DNA from: an uncultured bacterium
GTDB lineage: Bacteria; Pseudomonadota; Alphaproteobacteria; Rhodospirillales; Rhodospirillaceae
Assembly: GCA_903888485.1 (NCBI GenBank)
Contig: CAISTS010000045.1
Span: 62,001-126,000, forward strand
Direction: 5' to 3'
Length of the DNA stretch: 64,000 nucleotides
A program made the translations under genes and the position numbers. Shown one piece after another: positions 45,171-54,454 of this stretch. Numbering within the stretch: position 1 is the first letter of the stretch; every line of letters starts with the position of its first letter. Under the pieces are notes generated by a model, which did not search any database, had not been told where the DNA came from, and saw nothing but the letters and a program-made list of their open reading frames with translations.

Positions 45171-45200
45171 GAATTAATCGTACCCGGTACCTAATTTTCC
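45171..45200. repeat. REP-like palindrome GTACCCGGTAC (solo copy)
   Basis: GTACCCGGTAC at 45180-45190 followed by CTAATTTTCC. It shares TCGTACCyGGTACCTAATTT with the repeat at 57742 that flanks the transposase gene. It is 12 kb away from that gene and between unrelated genes. Confidence 0.7.
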
Positions 45201-45298
45201 CGAAAGAAGCTGCCGCACGCGGATTGGCGACATGGGGTAGTTCCAGCGTTGCCTGCCGAGAGGAATCTAAAAGGTTTAGAATCTCATTGCTCGAACAA

Positions 45299-45330
45299 AA
45301 ACGCCCGCCTGGTCTCCCAGGCGGGCGTTT
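45299..45330 (-). terminator. rho-independent terminator of the aldehyde dehydrogenase gene
   Basis: On the minus strand AAACGCCCGCCTGG pairs with CCAGGCGGGCGTTT over a four-base loop, followed by TTTTT. It stands about 25 bases after the stop at 45355. Confidence 0.85.
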
Positions 45331-45354
45331 GTCGTTAGGCGTGATGTCGAATTC

Positions 45355-46776
45355 TTATTTGATTTTGCCAATCACTGAGCCGAACAGCGCTTCGTCGCTC
45401 GGGATTTCCTTGGTCTTGGCCAAGGGGCGGCTGATCCAGGTTTCGTTGATCAGGTCGCGCCAGGAGATGTTGTGGTTCACGCTGTTGCCGCCCCACGAGC
45501 CGCAGCCCAGGGAGAAGGTCTGGCGCATGCCGTTCCACAGGTTGCCGCTGTTCGACGGCGCTTGCGGTTGGTTGACCATGATGCGGCTGGTCTTGGTGCC
45601 GTTGGCCAGTTTGTTGATGTTGGCATCGCTGTTCGAGTAGATGCCGCAGCTGTGGCCCTGGCCCTGGTAGGACTGGATGTTGTTGGTGATGCGGACGGCG
45701 TCGTCGATGTCCTTGGCGCGGTACAGCGCCATAACCACCGACAGCTTCTCGCCCGAGAACGGGCTGTCCGGACCCCAGCCGGTTTCCGGCACGATCAGGA
45801 ACACCTTGCCGGCGGGCAGGTTGAAGCCAGCCATTTCGGCGATCTTGGCCGCGCTCTGCGCCACCATGTTCGCGTTGAGGTGGCCTTCGCCGAACATCAG
45901 GTTCTGGAGCTTCTTCTTCTCTTCGGGGTTGAGGACGTAGCCGCCCTCGGCCTGAAGGTTGTTCAGCATCTCGTCATAGATCTTGTCGACGAGGACAACG
46001 GCGTTGTCCGCCGAGCACGAGGCGGCGTTGTCGAAGGTCTTCGAGATGCGGATCTTGGTGGCCGCGTCCTTGAGGTCGGCGGTTTCGTCGACGGTGACGA
46101 CGGCATTGCCGACGCCGACGCCGAGGGCCGGCGTGCCCGACGAGTAGGCGGCCTTCACCATCGGCGAGCCACCGGTGGCGAGGATGCGGTCGCACTGCTT
46201 CATCAGCTCGCTGGTCTTGTCCATGGACGGGGTGTCGATGGTGATGATGAGGTCAGCCGGCGCGCCGACGGCGACGAGCGCGTCGCGCATGAAGTCGCAA
46301 ACCATTTTGTTCGTGAGCTTCGAGCGCGGGTGCGGCGCGAGGATGATGGAGTTGCGGCCCTTGAGCGCGAAGATCGTCTTAATCACCGGCGTGGCTTCCG
46401 GGTTCGTCGAAGGCACGAGCGCGCCGATGACGCCGATGGGCTTGGCGATCTTTACAATGTTGCGCGCCTTGTCTTCCTCGAGGACGCCGACCGATTTGTC
46501 GTCGATGATGTCCATGAGGGCGGCGCGGGTCTTACGGAAGATCTTGAGATGCTTGCCGTCGTAGTTGCCGAGCTGAGTCTCCTCAACGGCGAACTTGGCG
46601 ATCTTCTCGGCGCGGTCGGCGCGGGCAACGGCGTACACCACGGCGCGCAGCATGTCGTCGACCTGCTGCTGGGTGTAGTTCTCAATCTGGGCCTGAGCGG
46701 CACGCGAGCGCTTGACCAGCGCTTGGACTTCCAGCGCGGCCTCGCTTATCGGACGTTCGACATGGGTGTCGGGCAT
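45355..46776 (-). CDS. CoA-acylating aldehyde dehydrogenase (sulfoacetaldehyde / acetaldehyde type)
   Basis: A 473-residue aldehyde dehydrogenase superfamily enzyme of the CoA-acylating class (EutE, AdhE N-terminal and SauS groups). The catalytic Cys is in DNAASCSADNAVV and the NAD region includes GVIGALVPSTNPEATPV and RILATGGSPMVKAAY. The tail QTFSLGCGSWGGNSVNHNISWRDLIN matches sulfoacetaldehyde or acetaldehyde dehydrogenases. The ATG at 46776 follows AGGGAGAACACCC. It stands alone, with its own terminator at 45299, so the aldehyde it serves cannot be told from context. Confidence 0.82.
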   Translation of the reverse strand: MPDTHVERPISEAALEVQALVKRSRAAQAQIENYTQQQVDDMLRAVVYAVARADRAEKIAKFAVEETQLGNYDGKHLKIFRKTRAALMDIIDDKSVGVLEEDKARNIVKIAKPIGVIGALVPSTNPEATPVIKTIFALKGRNSIILAPHPRSKLTNKMVCDFMRDALVAVGAPADLIITIDTPSMDKTSELMKQCDRILATGGSPMVKAAYSSGTPALGVGVGNAVVTVDETADLKDAATKIRISKTFDNAASCSADNAVVLVDKIYDEMLNNLQAEGGYVLNPEEKKKLQNLMFGEGHLNANMVAQSAAKIAEMAGFNLPAGKVFLIVPETGWGPDSPFSGEKLSVVMALYRAKDIDDAVRITNNIQSYQGQGHSCGIYSNSDANINKLANGTKTSRIMVNQPQAPSNSGNLWNGMRQTFSLGCGSWGGNSVNHNISWRDLINETWISRPLAKTKEIPSDEALFGSVIGKIK

Positions 46777-46986
46777 GGGTGTTCTCCCTGTTCTTGGTGC
46801 TATGCAATTTTGAGATAAAAGGTCCCGAATTTCGAGAGCATAAATACGAAAGTGGGCCCGCCAGGGCAAGGGCCGGTCCCGGTCTTAAGGTTGCAGAAAT
46901 GCTTATGCTGCAATGCGTTTTATAGGAACGTCCCGGCAACCGGCACGCCCAGCCGCCAAATAGTGCGGTTTGTCAGGGGGGGGGCG

Positions 46987-47014
46987 CCCGCGCTCACTTT
47001 GTTGTGAACGCGGG
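46987..47014. terminator. hairpin downstream of icmF
   Basis: CCCGCGCTCAC and GTGAACGCGGG pair over 11 bases including one wobble, with loop TTTGTT. It lies about 25 bases after the icmF stop on the minus strand. A run of C rather than U follows it there, so it is a weak terminator candidate. Confidence 0.45.
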
Positions 47015-47038
47015 TGTTATTGTCACAGTCCTGCCCCC

Positions 47039-50000
47039 CTACATGCTGCGCCGGTACTGCCCGCCCACTTCGTAGAGGGCGTTCGAGATTTGGCCCAGCG
47101 AGCAGCCGCGTGCGGCGTCCATCAGCACCGCGAAGATGTTGCCGTTGGTGATGACGGTCTTCTTGAGCCGGTCGAGGAGTTCCGGCGCGGTCGCCGCGTT
47201 GCGTGTATGGAAGTCGGTAAGGCGCTTCAGCTGCGACTGCTTTTCATCGTCGGTCGAACGCGCGAGTTTGATGGGGCCAAGGCCTGCGTCGCCGTGCGGG
47301 CTCAGGAACGTGTTGACGCCGATGATCGGGTAAGTGCCGTCGTGCTTCTGGCTTTCGTAATGCAGCGATTCTTCCTGGATGCGGCTGCGCTGATAGCCTG
47401 TTTCCATGGCGCCGAGAACGCCGCCGCGCCGTGAGATCGCTTCGAACTCCTTCAGCACCGCTTCTTCGACCAGATCGGTGAGTTCGTCGATGATGAACGC
47501 GCCCTGGTTCGGGTTCTCGTTCTTGGCCAAGCCCCATTCGCGGTTGATGATCAGCTGGATGGCCATGGCGCGGCGCACGGACTCTTCGGTCGGCGTCGTG
47601 ATGGCCTCGTCATAGGCGTTGGTGTGCAGCGAGTTGCAGTTGTCGTAGATGGCGATCAACGCCTGCAGCGTCGTGCGGATATCGTTGAAGGACATTTCCT
47701 GGGCGTGCAGTGAGCGGCCCGAGGTCTGCACGTGATACTTCAGCTTCTGCGAACGTTCGGAACCGCCGTACTTGCGCTTCATCGCCACCGCCCAGATGCG
47801 GCGCGCGACGCGCCCGATGACCGAGTATTCGGGATCCATGCCGTTCGAGAAGAAGAACGAGAGGTTGGGCGCGAAGTCGTCGATCTTCATGCCGCGGGCG
47901 AGGTAGGTCTCGACGAACGTGAAACCGTTCGACAGCGTGAAGGCCAACTGCGAGATCGGGTTCGCACCCGCTTCGGCGATGTGATAGCCCGAGATCGAGA
48001 CCGAATAGAAATTCCGCACGCTGTTCTGGACGAAGTATTCCTGGATATCGCCCATCATCTTGAGGGCGAACTCGGTCGAGAAAATGCAGGTGTTCTGGCC
48101 CTGGTCTTCCTTGAGGATGTCGGCCTGCACGGTGCCGCGCACCTGGGCCAGCGCATTGGCCTTCACCTTGGCGTACTCGGCGTCGTTCGGCGCCCGGCCG
48201 TTCTCCCTGGTGAATTTGTCCACCTGCTGGTCGATGGCGGTGTTGAAGAAAAAGGCGAGAATGGTCGGCGCCGGGCCGTTGATGGTCATCGACACGCTGG
48301 TGGTAGGGCTGCAGAGATCGAAGCCCGAGTACAACACCTTCATGTCGTCCAGCGTCGCGATGGAAACGCCCGAATTGCCGATCTTGCCGTAGATGTCGGG
48401 GCGCAGATCCGGGTCGCAGCCGTACAGCGTGACGGAGTCAAAGGCCGTCGACAGGCGATGGGCCGGCATGCCCTCTGAGACCTTCTTGAAGCGCGCGTTG
48501 GTGCGGAAGGCATCGCCTTCGCCGGCGAACATGCGCGTCGGGTCTTCGCCCTCGCGTTTGAAGGGAAACACGCCGGCGGTGAAGGGATAGAAGCCGGGCA
48601 GGTTTTCCTTCATCAAGAACTTCAGCGTCTCGCCGTCGTCCTCGAAGCGTGGCAGCACGACCTTCGGGATGCGCGAGCCGGAGAGGGACAGGCTTGTGAG
48701 CTGTGTGCGCATCTCCTTGTCGCGGATTTTTACGACCTGTTCGTCGCCGCTGTAGCTCTCTTTGATCTTGGGCCAATCGGCCAGCAGCCGTCGTGCATCG
48801 CTTTCAAGACTTTCGTCCGCGACCTTGATGACGTCATCGAAGTCGGCGACCGGCTTGCCGGCCGCCTGGAACGCGTCTTTGGAGATGCGGAGCGCCTGGC
48901 GGGCGCGGGCGCGTTTGCTCTGCTCGGCGGCGTGGGCGTGGTAGCCGCGCACGGTCTCGGCGATTTCGGCGAGGTAGCGCACCTTCTGCGGCGGCACGAT
49001 GGCGGTTTGGTTGGTGGACTGGCGCGTGGTGGAGGGCGGCAGCGCGTGCTCGCCCATGGGCAGGCCGAGTTCCTTCAGGCGCGCGGCAATGCGCTGATAC
49101 AGCGCGGTCACGCCGTCGTCGTTGAAGCGCGCGGCAATGGTGCCGAACACCGGCATCTTATCGGGCGGTGTGGAGAACAGGTTTTTGTTGCGCTGGACCT
49201 GCTTGGAGACATCGCGCAGCGCATCTTCGGCGCCTTTGCGGTCGAACTTGTTGATGGCGACGAAGTCGGCGAAGTCGAGCATGTCGATCTTCTCGAGCTG
49301 GCTCGCGGCGCCGAACTCCGGCGTCATGACATACAGGGAAGCATTCGAATGCTCGACAATGGCGGTGCTGCCCTGGCCAATGCCCGAGGTCTCGACGATG
49401 ACGAGGTCAAAGCCCGAAATCTTGCAGGCCGCGATGATCTCCGGCAAAGCCGCCGAGATTTCGCCGCCGCTTTCACGCGTGGCGAGCGAGCGCATAAAGA
49501 TGTTCGGGTGCTCGATGGCGTTCATACGGATGCGGTCACCCAAGAGCGCGCCGCCCGTCCTGCGCCGTGACGGGTCGATGGAGATGATGGCGATCTTGAG
49601 CTTGTCGCGCTGGTCGTAACGGAAGCGCCGCACCAGTTCGTCCACTAGCGACGATTTGCCCGATCCGCCCGTGCCGGTGATGCCGAGCACCGGTGTCAGC
49701 TTGGCCTTGCCGGCGGCGACGATCTTCTGGCGCACGTCTTCGCCCACAACGCCGTTGTCGAGCGCGGTGATGATGCGGGTCAGCTTCAGCCGATCGCCCG
49801 ACTCAAGGGCCGTCATCACGTCTTTTTCGGTTTGCGGAGCGTCCACGGCGACATCGACGTCGCAGCGTTCCACGAGTTGGTTGATCATGCCCTGCAGGCC
49901 CAGCGCCGCGCCTTCCTGCGGCGAGTAGATGTGCGCGACGCCGTACTTATGCAGATCGGCGATTTCGTCCGGCGTGATCACGCCGCCGCCGCCGCCGAAG

Positions 50001-50308
50001 ACCTTGATATCGGACCGGCCGTTTTGCTTGAGCAGATCGACGAGGTACTTGAAGAACTCGTTGTGCCCGCCTTGGTAGGAGGTGATGGCCACGCCTTGCA
50101 CGTCCTCGGAAATCGCCGCGTTGACGATCTCGCCGACGGAACGGTTGTGCCCGAGGTGGATCACCTCGGCGCCGCTGCCTTGAAGAATGCGCCGCATGAT
50201 GTTGATGGCCGCGTCGTGGCCGTCGAACAGCGCGGTGGCGCTGACAAAGCGCACGCGGTTGCGCGGGCGATAGGGCGCGGACTTGGCGGGCTGCACCATC
50301 TGGTTCAT
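47039..50308 (-). CDS. icmF: fused isobutyryl-CoA mutase IcmF (B12-dependent)
   Basis: A 1089-residue fusion. Residues about 15-150 are the cobalamin-binding domain, with [10 protein letters not shown] as the lower-axial His motif (His31). Residues about 205-450 are a MeaB-like GTPase chaperone with P-loop GTGGSGKSS (Lys218), and NKFD as G4. Residues about 530-1089 are the mutase barrel. This order is that of IcmF, which interconverts isobutyryl-CoA and n-butyryl-CoA and has its chaperone built in. The start at 50308 (MNQMVQ) is reasonable. The divergent AraC regulator and the cobalamin-binding protein gene downstream of it fit the B12 link. Confidence 0.93.
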   Translation of the reverse strand: MNQMVQPAKSAPYRPRNRVRFVSATALFDGHDAAINIMRRILQGSGAEVIHLGHNRSVGEIVNAAISEDVQGVAITSYQGGHNEFFKYLVDLLKQNGRSDIKVFGGGGGVITPDEIADLHKYGVAHIYSPQEGAALGLQGMINQLVERCDVDVAVDAPQTEKDVMTALESGDRLKLTRIITALDNGVVGEDVRQKIVAAGKAKLTPVLGITGTGGSGKSSLVDELVRRFRYDQRDKLKIAIISIDPSRRRTGGALLGDRIRMNAIEHPNIFMRSLATRESGGEISAALPEIIAACKISGFDLVIVETSGIGQGSTAIVEHSNASLYVMTPEFGAASQLEKIDMLDFADFVAINKFDRKGAEDALRDVSKQVQRNKNLFSTPPDKMPVFGTIAARFNDDGVTALYQRIAARLKELGLPMGEHALPPSTTRQSTNQTAIVPPQKVRYLAEIAETVRGYHAHAAEQSKRARARQALRISKDAFQAAGKPVADFDDVIKVADESLESDARRLLADWPKIKESYSGDEQVVKIRDKEMRTQLTSLSLSGSRIPKVVLPRFEDDGETLKFLMKENLPGFYPFTAGVFPFKREGEDPTRMFAGEGDAFRTNARFKKVSEGMPAHRLSTAFDSVTLYGCDPDLRPDIYGKIGNSGVSIATLDDMKVLYSGFDLCSPTTSVSMTINGPAPTILAFFFNTAIDQQVDKFTRENGRAPNDAEYAKVKANALAQVRGTVQADILKEDQGQNTCIFSTEFALKMMGDIQEYFVQNSVRNFYSVSISGYHIAEAGANPISQLAFTLSNGFTFVETYLARGMKIDDFAPNLSFFFSNGMDPEYSVIGRVARRIWAVAMKRKYGGSERSQKLKYHVQTSGRSLHAQEMSFNDIRTTLQALIAIYDNCNSLHTNAYDEAITTPTEESVRRAMAIQLIINREWGLAKNENPNQGAFIIDELTDLVEEAVLKEFEAISRRGGVLGAMETGYQRSRIQEESLHYESQKHDGTYPIIGVNTFLSPHGDAGLGPIKLARSTDDEKQSQLKRLTDFHTRNAATAPELLDRLKKTVITNGNIFAVLMDAARGCSLGQISNALYEVGGQYRRSM

Positions 50309-50444
50309 GGCAGGTCCTTCAGGCTAGCTTGCAAAACGTGACAGGGTACGGGGTACGCCTCTCGGCGCAATGGCCCCAATTTAGGCCCCAGGTTTGCGCA
50401 AGTCCATTGCCGCACCTGCCCATAATCGTGCATAATACGACATC

Positions 50445-51446
50445 ATGAACCGCCATTCGCATCCCCGTGCCTCAGTCGCCGGCGGCTTCGTTGCAGGCAT
50501 GCTGGCCGCCGTACCGGACGCCAAGGCTTTGCTGCAGGCGGACAATGTCTCGCCGGCGCTGCTGAAGGACCCGGCCCTGCGCCTGCCGCTCGCCGACTAC
50601 GCGGCGCTGTACAACAACGTCGTGCGCCGTCTCGACGACGAAGGCTTCGGACTGTTCTCCCGGCCGCTGCATCTTGGCACCTTTGAGTTCCTCTGCCGCG
50701 CCATGGTCGGCCAGGGCACGTTGGCCGATGCGCTGGCGCGCGCGGCGGGCTTCTTGCGCCTGGTGCTGCCTGATCTTGTCCTTACCGTCACCGCAGGCAC
50801 GATCGAGATCAGCGAGACGGGCCGTATCACGCCGCCGCCCGCGCGTGTCTTTGCCTTCGAATGGCTGCTGCGTCTTGTTCACGGGCTGTCCTGCTGGCTG
50901 GTAGGGCGCAGCCTTGCGCTCGATTCAGTGCAGTTTCCATATGCCCGTCCGGCCCACGCGGGCGACTACGCGCTGATCTATACCGAGCACGCGACCTTCG
51001 GCGGCGACAGGTTGGTCGCGCGCCTCGCGCCCGCGCTGCTGGCGCTTCCCGTCGTGCGCGACGCCAATGACGTCCCCGGGTTTCTTGAAGGCGCGCCCGG
51101 TAAGATCGCCATGCTCTACCGCCGCGACCACGAGATGGTGCGTCAGATCCGCGAGGTTCTGCTGACACAGATCGCCGATCCGCCGAGCCTCGACGAAGTT
51201 GCGCACCGTCTGCAACTGTCGCTGCGCAGCGTGCAGCGGCGCCTGAAGCAGGAAGGTTCCAGTTATCGCGCCATCAAGGACGCCGTGCGCCGCGATCTTG
51301 CGCTCGCGCGCCTCGAACAATCGACGCGTCCCGTGGCCCAGATCGCGCTTGAATTGGGATACAGCGAACCTTCAGCTTTCTTCCGCGCCGTGGTGGGCTG
51401 GACGGGCGAGGCGCCATCGACCTATCGCAAACGCGCCCGCGCGTAA
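50445..51446 (+). CDS. AraC-family transcriptional regulator
   Basis: A 333-residue regulator with an N-terminal arabinose-binding-like domain (about residues 20-210, the OruR/GbpR type) and a C-terminal AraC helix-turn-helix pair (about 235-333, ARLEQSTRPVAQIALELGYSEPSAFFRAV). It is divergent from icmF with a 136-base intergenic space, so it probably controls icmF and/or the genes that follow it. The effector is unknown. CATAAT motifs stand just upstream of the ATG, as possible -10 elements. Confidence 0.88.
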   Translation: MNRHSHPRASVAGGFVAGMLAAVPDAKALLQADNVSPALLKDPALRLPLADYAALYNNVVRRLDDEGFGLFSRPLHLGTFEFLCRAMVGQGTLADALARAAGFLRLVLPDLVLTVTAGTIEISETGRITPPPARVFAFEWLLRLVHGLSCWLVGRSLALDSVQFPYARPAHAGDYALIYTEHATFGGDRLVARLAPALLALPVVRDANDVPGFLEGAPGKIAMLYRRDHEMVRQIREVLLTQIADPPSLDEVAHRLQLSLRSVQRRLKQEGSSYRAIKDAVRRDLALARLEQSTRPVAQIALELGYSEPSAFFRAVVGWTGEAPSTYRKRARA

Positions 51447-51481
51447 TTGACTTTTCTCGGTCGCTCATCCAGTGATGGCGC

Positions 51482-52291
51482 ATGTTCCCGCCGTCCCGCA
51501 TCGTCTGCCTGACCGAAGAGACCGTCGAGACGCTGTATCTCCTCGGCGAGCAAGCCCGCATTGTCGGAGTCTCGGGCTACGTCGTGCGCCCGCCGCAGGC
51601 GCGCAAAGAGAAACCCCGCGTCAGCGCTTTCATCTCTGCAGACGTGCCGAAGATCCTCGCGCTCGAACCCGACCTCGTGCTGACGTTCTCCGATTTGCAA
51701 GCCGCGATTGTCAGCGACCTCGTCAAGGAGGGCGTCGAAGTGCACGCCTTCAATCACCGCAGCATCAAAGGCATTCTCGATATGATCCGTCTGCTAGGCG
51801 CCATGGTCGGGGCAGGGGACAAAGCGGAGGCGCTCGCGGCAGGGTTTGAGCGGGACCTTGACGTTGCGCGCGCGGCTGCCGCGAAGCTGCCGTGCCGCCC
51901 CAAGGTCTTTTTCGAGGAATGGGACGATCCCCTGATCTCCGGCATCTCCTGGGTGTCCGAGCTTGTCACGGCCGCGGGCGGTGATGATATTTTCCCCGAG
52001 AAAAGCACCGGCAAGGCGGCGTCCGAACGCATTGTCGCGCCTGCCGATGTCGTCGCGCGCGCGCCCGACATCATTATCGGCTCGTGGTGCGGCAAGAAGT
52101 TCAACCCGGCCAAGGTGAAGGCGCGCCCCGGTTTTGCCGACGTGCCGGCCGTGCGCGCGGGGGCCTTGCACGAAATCAAGTCCTCGATAATCCTTCAGCC
52201 CGGTCCGGCGGCGCTCACCGACGGGCTGACAGCGCTTCAAAAGATCATCCACTCATGGTGCGAACAACGTGAACGAGCCGAACGTCGATAA
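51482..52291 (+). CDS. cobalamin-binding (BtuF-like) protein without signal peptide
   Basis: A 269-residue protein with a BtuF/FecB-like periplasmic binding fold (ABC substrate-binding, helical backbone). RIVCLTEETVETLYLLGEQARIVGVSGY opens it, and FFEEWDDPLISGISWVSELV is a signature in proteins annotated as cobalamin-binding. The chain starts directly with the first beta strand and has no signal peptide, so it is predicted cytoplasmic. That is odd for a binding protein. No permease or ATPase is nearby. It is 35 bases after the AraC gene, and the next gene overlaps it by 23 bases. Confidence 0.75.
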   Translation: MFPPSRIVCLTEETVETLYLLGEQARIVGVSGYVVRPPQARKEKPRVSAFISADVPKILALEPDLVLTFSDLQAAIVSDLVKEGVEVHAFNHRSIKGILDMIRLLGAMVGAGDKAEALAAGFERDLDVARAAAAKLPCRPKVFFEEWDDPLISGISWVSELVTAAGGDDIFPEKSTGKAASERIVAPADVVARAPDIIIGSWCGKKFNPAKVKARPGFADVPAVRAGALHEIKSSIILQPGPAALTDGLTALQKIIHSWCEQRERAERR

Positions 52292-53360
52292 CGACATCCT
52301 CTTTACGCGGCGCGGCGGCGCCGCTCATATACTCCTCAATCGTCCCAAGGCGCTGAACGCACTCACCAACGAGATGTGTCACGCGCTCCTGCCGCAGCTC
52401 CAGGCGTGGCAGGCCGATCCGGCGGTGAAGACGCTCGTGATCGCCGGCGCGGGTGAGAAGGCTTTCTGCTCGGGCGGCGACGTCGTCAGCCTTTATAAGG
52501 ATCGCCAAGCGGACGGCGATCTCGCGCGCATCTTCTGGCACAAGGAGTACCAGATGAATGCGCAGATCAAGCATTTCGGCAAACCCTATGTCGCGCTGCT
52601 TGATGGATATGTGATGGGCGGCGGCGTCGGCGTTTCGATCCACGGCTCGCACCGCGTCGCCACCGACCGCACCACCTTCGCCATGCCCGAGACCTTTATC
52701 GGCCTGTTCCCCGATGTCGGCGGCACCTTCTTTTTGCCGCGTCTGCCGGGCGCCGTTGGGGTTTACCTCGGCCTCTCGGGCCGGCGTCTGAAGGCCGCCG
52801 ATTGTGTCGCCCTCGGGCTGGCGCAGCACTTCGTGCCGCACGGCCGTTTGCCCGAGCTCGAAGCGGCGCTGGAAAAAGCCGTGTCCCACGACGACGTCAC
52901 GCGCGCCATCGCCGGGTTTGAAGAACCCGTTCCTGAAGCTCCGATCACCGCCCAGCGCGCCGATATCGACCAGCACTTTGGCCAAGACTCCGTCGAGGCC
53001 ATCATTGAATCATTGGCTGCCGATGGCGGGGCGTGGGCCACGGAACTGCTGGGCCAACTGCGCAAATACTCGCCGCTCGCCATGAAAGTGACGTTCAAGC
53101 AGGTGCGCGCGGGGCGGGACTTGGCTTTCGACGATTGCATGCGCCTCGAATGGCGCATCGCCAGCCGCATGGCGCGGGGCGGCGCCATGGGCCATGACTT
53201 CTATGAAGGCGTGCGTGCATTACTGGTGGATAAAGACAATGCGCCCCGGTGGGAGCCGGCCACACTGGCCGAAGTGACGGATTCAATGGTAGATGCTTAC
53301 TTCGCGCCGCTGCCGGGCGCCGAACTCGACCTGTCCGTCGTCACAAAACTGCCGGCTTAG
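52269..53360 (+). CDS. 3-hydroxyisobutyryl-CoA hydrolase (enoyl-CoA hydratase superfamily)
   Basis: A 363-residue member of the crotonase superfamily, in the HIBCH group. Signatures are GEKAFCSGGDVVSLY (about 67-81), GYVMGGGVGVSIHG (about 113-126), and MPETFIGLFPDVGGTFFLPRL (about 140-160), with the Glu and Asp typical of HIBYL-CoA hydrolase. In valine breakdown it releases 3-hydroxyisobutyrate. The start is GTG at 52269, overlapping the previous gene by 23 bases; no better start is visible. It is in a cluster with icmF, which handles isobutyryl-CoA. Confidence 0.87.
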   Translation: MNEPNVDNDILFTRRGGAAHILLNRPKALNALTNEMCHALLPQLQAWQADPAVKTLVIAGAGEKAFCSGGDVVSLYKDRQADGDLARIFWHKEYQMNAQIKHFGKPYVALLDGYVMGGGVGVSIHGSHRVATDRTTFAMPETFIGLFPDVGGTFFLPRLPGAVGVYLGLSGRRLKAADCVALGLAQHFVPHGRLPELEAALEKAVSHDDVTRAIAGFEEPVPEAPITAQRADIDQHFGQDSVEAIIESLAADGGAWATELLGQLRKYSPLAMKVTFKQVRAGRDLAFDDCMRLEWRIASRMARGGAMGHDFYEGVRALLVDKDNAPRWEPATLAEVTDSMVDAYFAPLPGAELDLSVVTKLPA

Positions 53361-53371
53361 GACTTTTTGAA

Positions 53372-53950
53372 ATGCGTGAGCGCCAGAACCCCGGCTCCTC
53401 GTCGTTCAAGCCGACCATCAAAAAGCAGAAGTCCTTGTGGCAGCTGCTGATGGATAAGTTCAACAACCGGGTGGAAGTGAAGTCGCCGCCCGAACAGTTA
53501 GCCGAGCAGCTGGAGGTCGTGCGCCGCGCCGGTGCGTCCGAGCTGGGCGGCATTCTCGCTGCCGCGCTTTACGCCAAGAAGACCCTCGACACCACGCGCC
53601 AGGTCGATATCCCGTTTCCCGATGCCGTGTTCGCGGGAGAACAGACCATCGACGAGACGGTGCGCGCGCGCCTCGTGGAATACGCCGCCGAACTCGAGGA
53701 ATTTCAGGCCGAGTGCATCGCGCACGACACGCCCATCAGTGGCGCGGTGGCGCGCGGGCTGCCGACGTGGATCGTCTCGCTGCATGCCGCCGCATCGCCG
53801 ACGCTTATGGCCCAGGGGTGCGAGATGTGGGCTAAGCTGATCACCGCTGGCGGCGAGGTCGAGGAAGGCTATAGGTTCCTGTTACGCCGCGAGCCTTCCG
53901 ACGTGGAACGCAGCTACTTCACCTACCGCCCGCGATTGTTTTTGCGGTGA
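53372..53950 (+). CDS. unknown protein in the acyl-CoA cluster
   Basis: A 192-residue protein, mostly helical and acidic, with no signal peptide. It has RRAGASELGGILAAALYAKKTLDTTRQVDIPF and an aromatic end (SYFTYRPRLFLR). It begins 11 bases after the hydrolase gene. I do not recognise the family. The ATG at 53372 is chosen; an upstream in-frame start would overlap the hydrolase with a poor leader. Confidence 0.5.
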   Translation: MRERQNPGSSSFKPTIKKQKSLWQLLMDKFNNRVEVKSPPEQLAEQLEVVRRAGASELGGILAAALYAKKTLDTTRQVDIPFPDAVFAGEQTIDETVRARLVEYAAELEEFQAECIAHDTPISGAVARGLPTWIVSLHAAASPTLMAQGCEMWAKLITAGGEVEEGYRFLLRREPSDVERSYFTYRPRLFLR

Positions 53951-53956
53951 GTCCAA

Positions 53957-53979
53957 GCTTACGTACCAGGTAAATAAGC
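53957..53979. repeat. REP-like palindrome (solo copy)
   Basis: GCTTA and TAAGC flank CGTACCAGGTAAA. The reverse complement of 53958-53972 (TACCTGGTACGTAAG) matches 57773-57787 exactly, the right flank of the transposase unit. It sits in the 31-base gap between convergent genes. Confidence 0.7.
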
Positions 53980-53981
53980 CT

Positions 53982-54350
53982 CTACTTCTGCACACTCCAA
54001 TCGCAGAATTGCGTACCCACTTCCATCGTGGCGCCGATCTTGTCGCATAGGCTGATGCGCTTCTGGCAGATCATGCCGCGCGCGTTGGAGATCACCAGCA
54101 GGCCGTCGGTGATGCGCCATTCGCGCAGGCGCTCGCAGCCCGGGATGTTGCTGGGGAACCGGTAGGTGACCTCATCGTTGGCGTCGATGTTGGCCCGGAT
54201 CAGATTCCAGGTGTACTGGCGGAAGGCGTAGTCGAAGCGCATCGCCACCGCTTCGGAGCGGTTGTTGATGATATTGATTTCCGCTTTCTCTTCCTGGGCG
54301 CCGGCCGTGCCGGCTGCCAATAGCGCCGCCGCGAGAATGATGTATCGCAT
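53982..54350 (-). CDS. small periplasmic protein, unknown
   Basis: A 122-residue protein with a signal peptide (MRYIILAAALLAAGTAGAQ, cleavage before EEKAE). The mature part has four Cys residues: PGCERLREW, GMICQKRISLCDK and GTQFCDWSV, so it may hold disulfides. No family is recognised. The ATG at 54350 makes a standard signal peptide; a longer in-frame start at 54386 would put residues before it. Confidence 0.65.
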   Translation of the reverse strand: MRYIILAAALLAAGTAGAQEEKAEINIINNRSEAVAMRFDYAFRQYTWNLIRANIDANDEVTYRFPSNIPGCERLREWRITDGLLVISNARGMICQKRISLCDKIGATMEVGTQFCDWSVQK

Positions 54351-54454
54351 AGCGCCCCTCCACCCGTGGGGGGAGAAGTCTGGCATAGCTTCGCGAGCGA
54401 TGGCTAGCGGGGGTGCGCGAATAGGTTCCTATTCGAGTTGGGTACTTAGGTGCG

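Noticed and set aside
47039-50308. Methylmalonyl-CoA mutase (MutB or Sbm) with MeaB as separate genes
   Set aside because: Order B12 domain, GTPase, mutase in one chain of 1089 residues fits IcmF only.
50400-50445. CATAAT motifs as a defined promoter for the AraC gene
   Set aside because: TTGCCG with an 18-base spacer to CATAAT is possible, but the transcription start would fall almost on the ATG; too weak to list.
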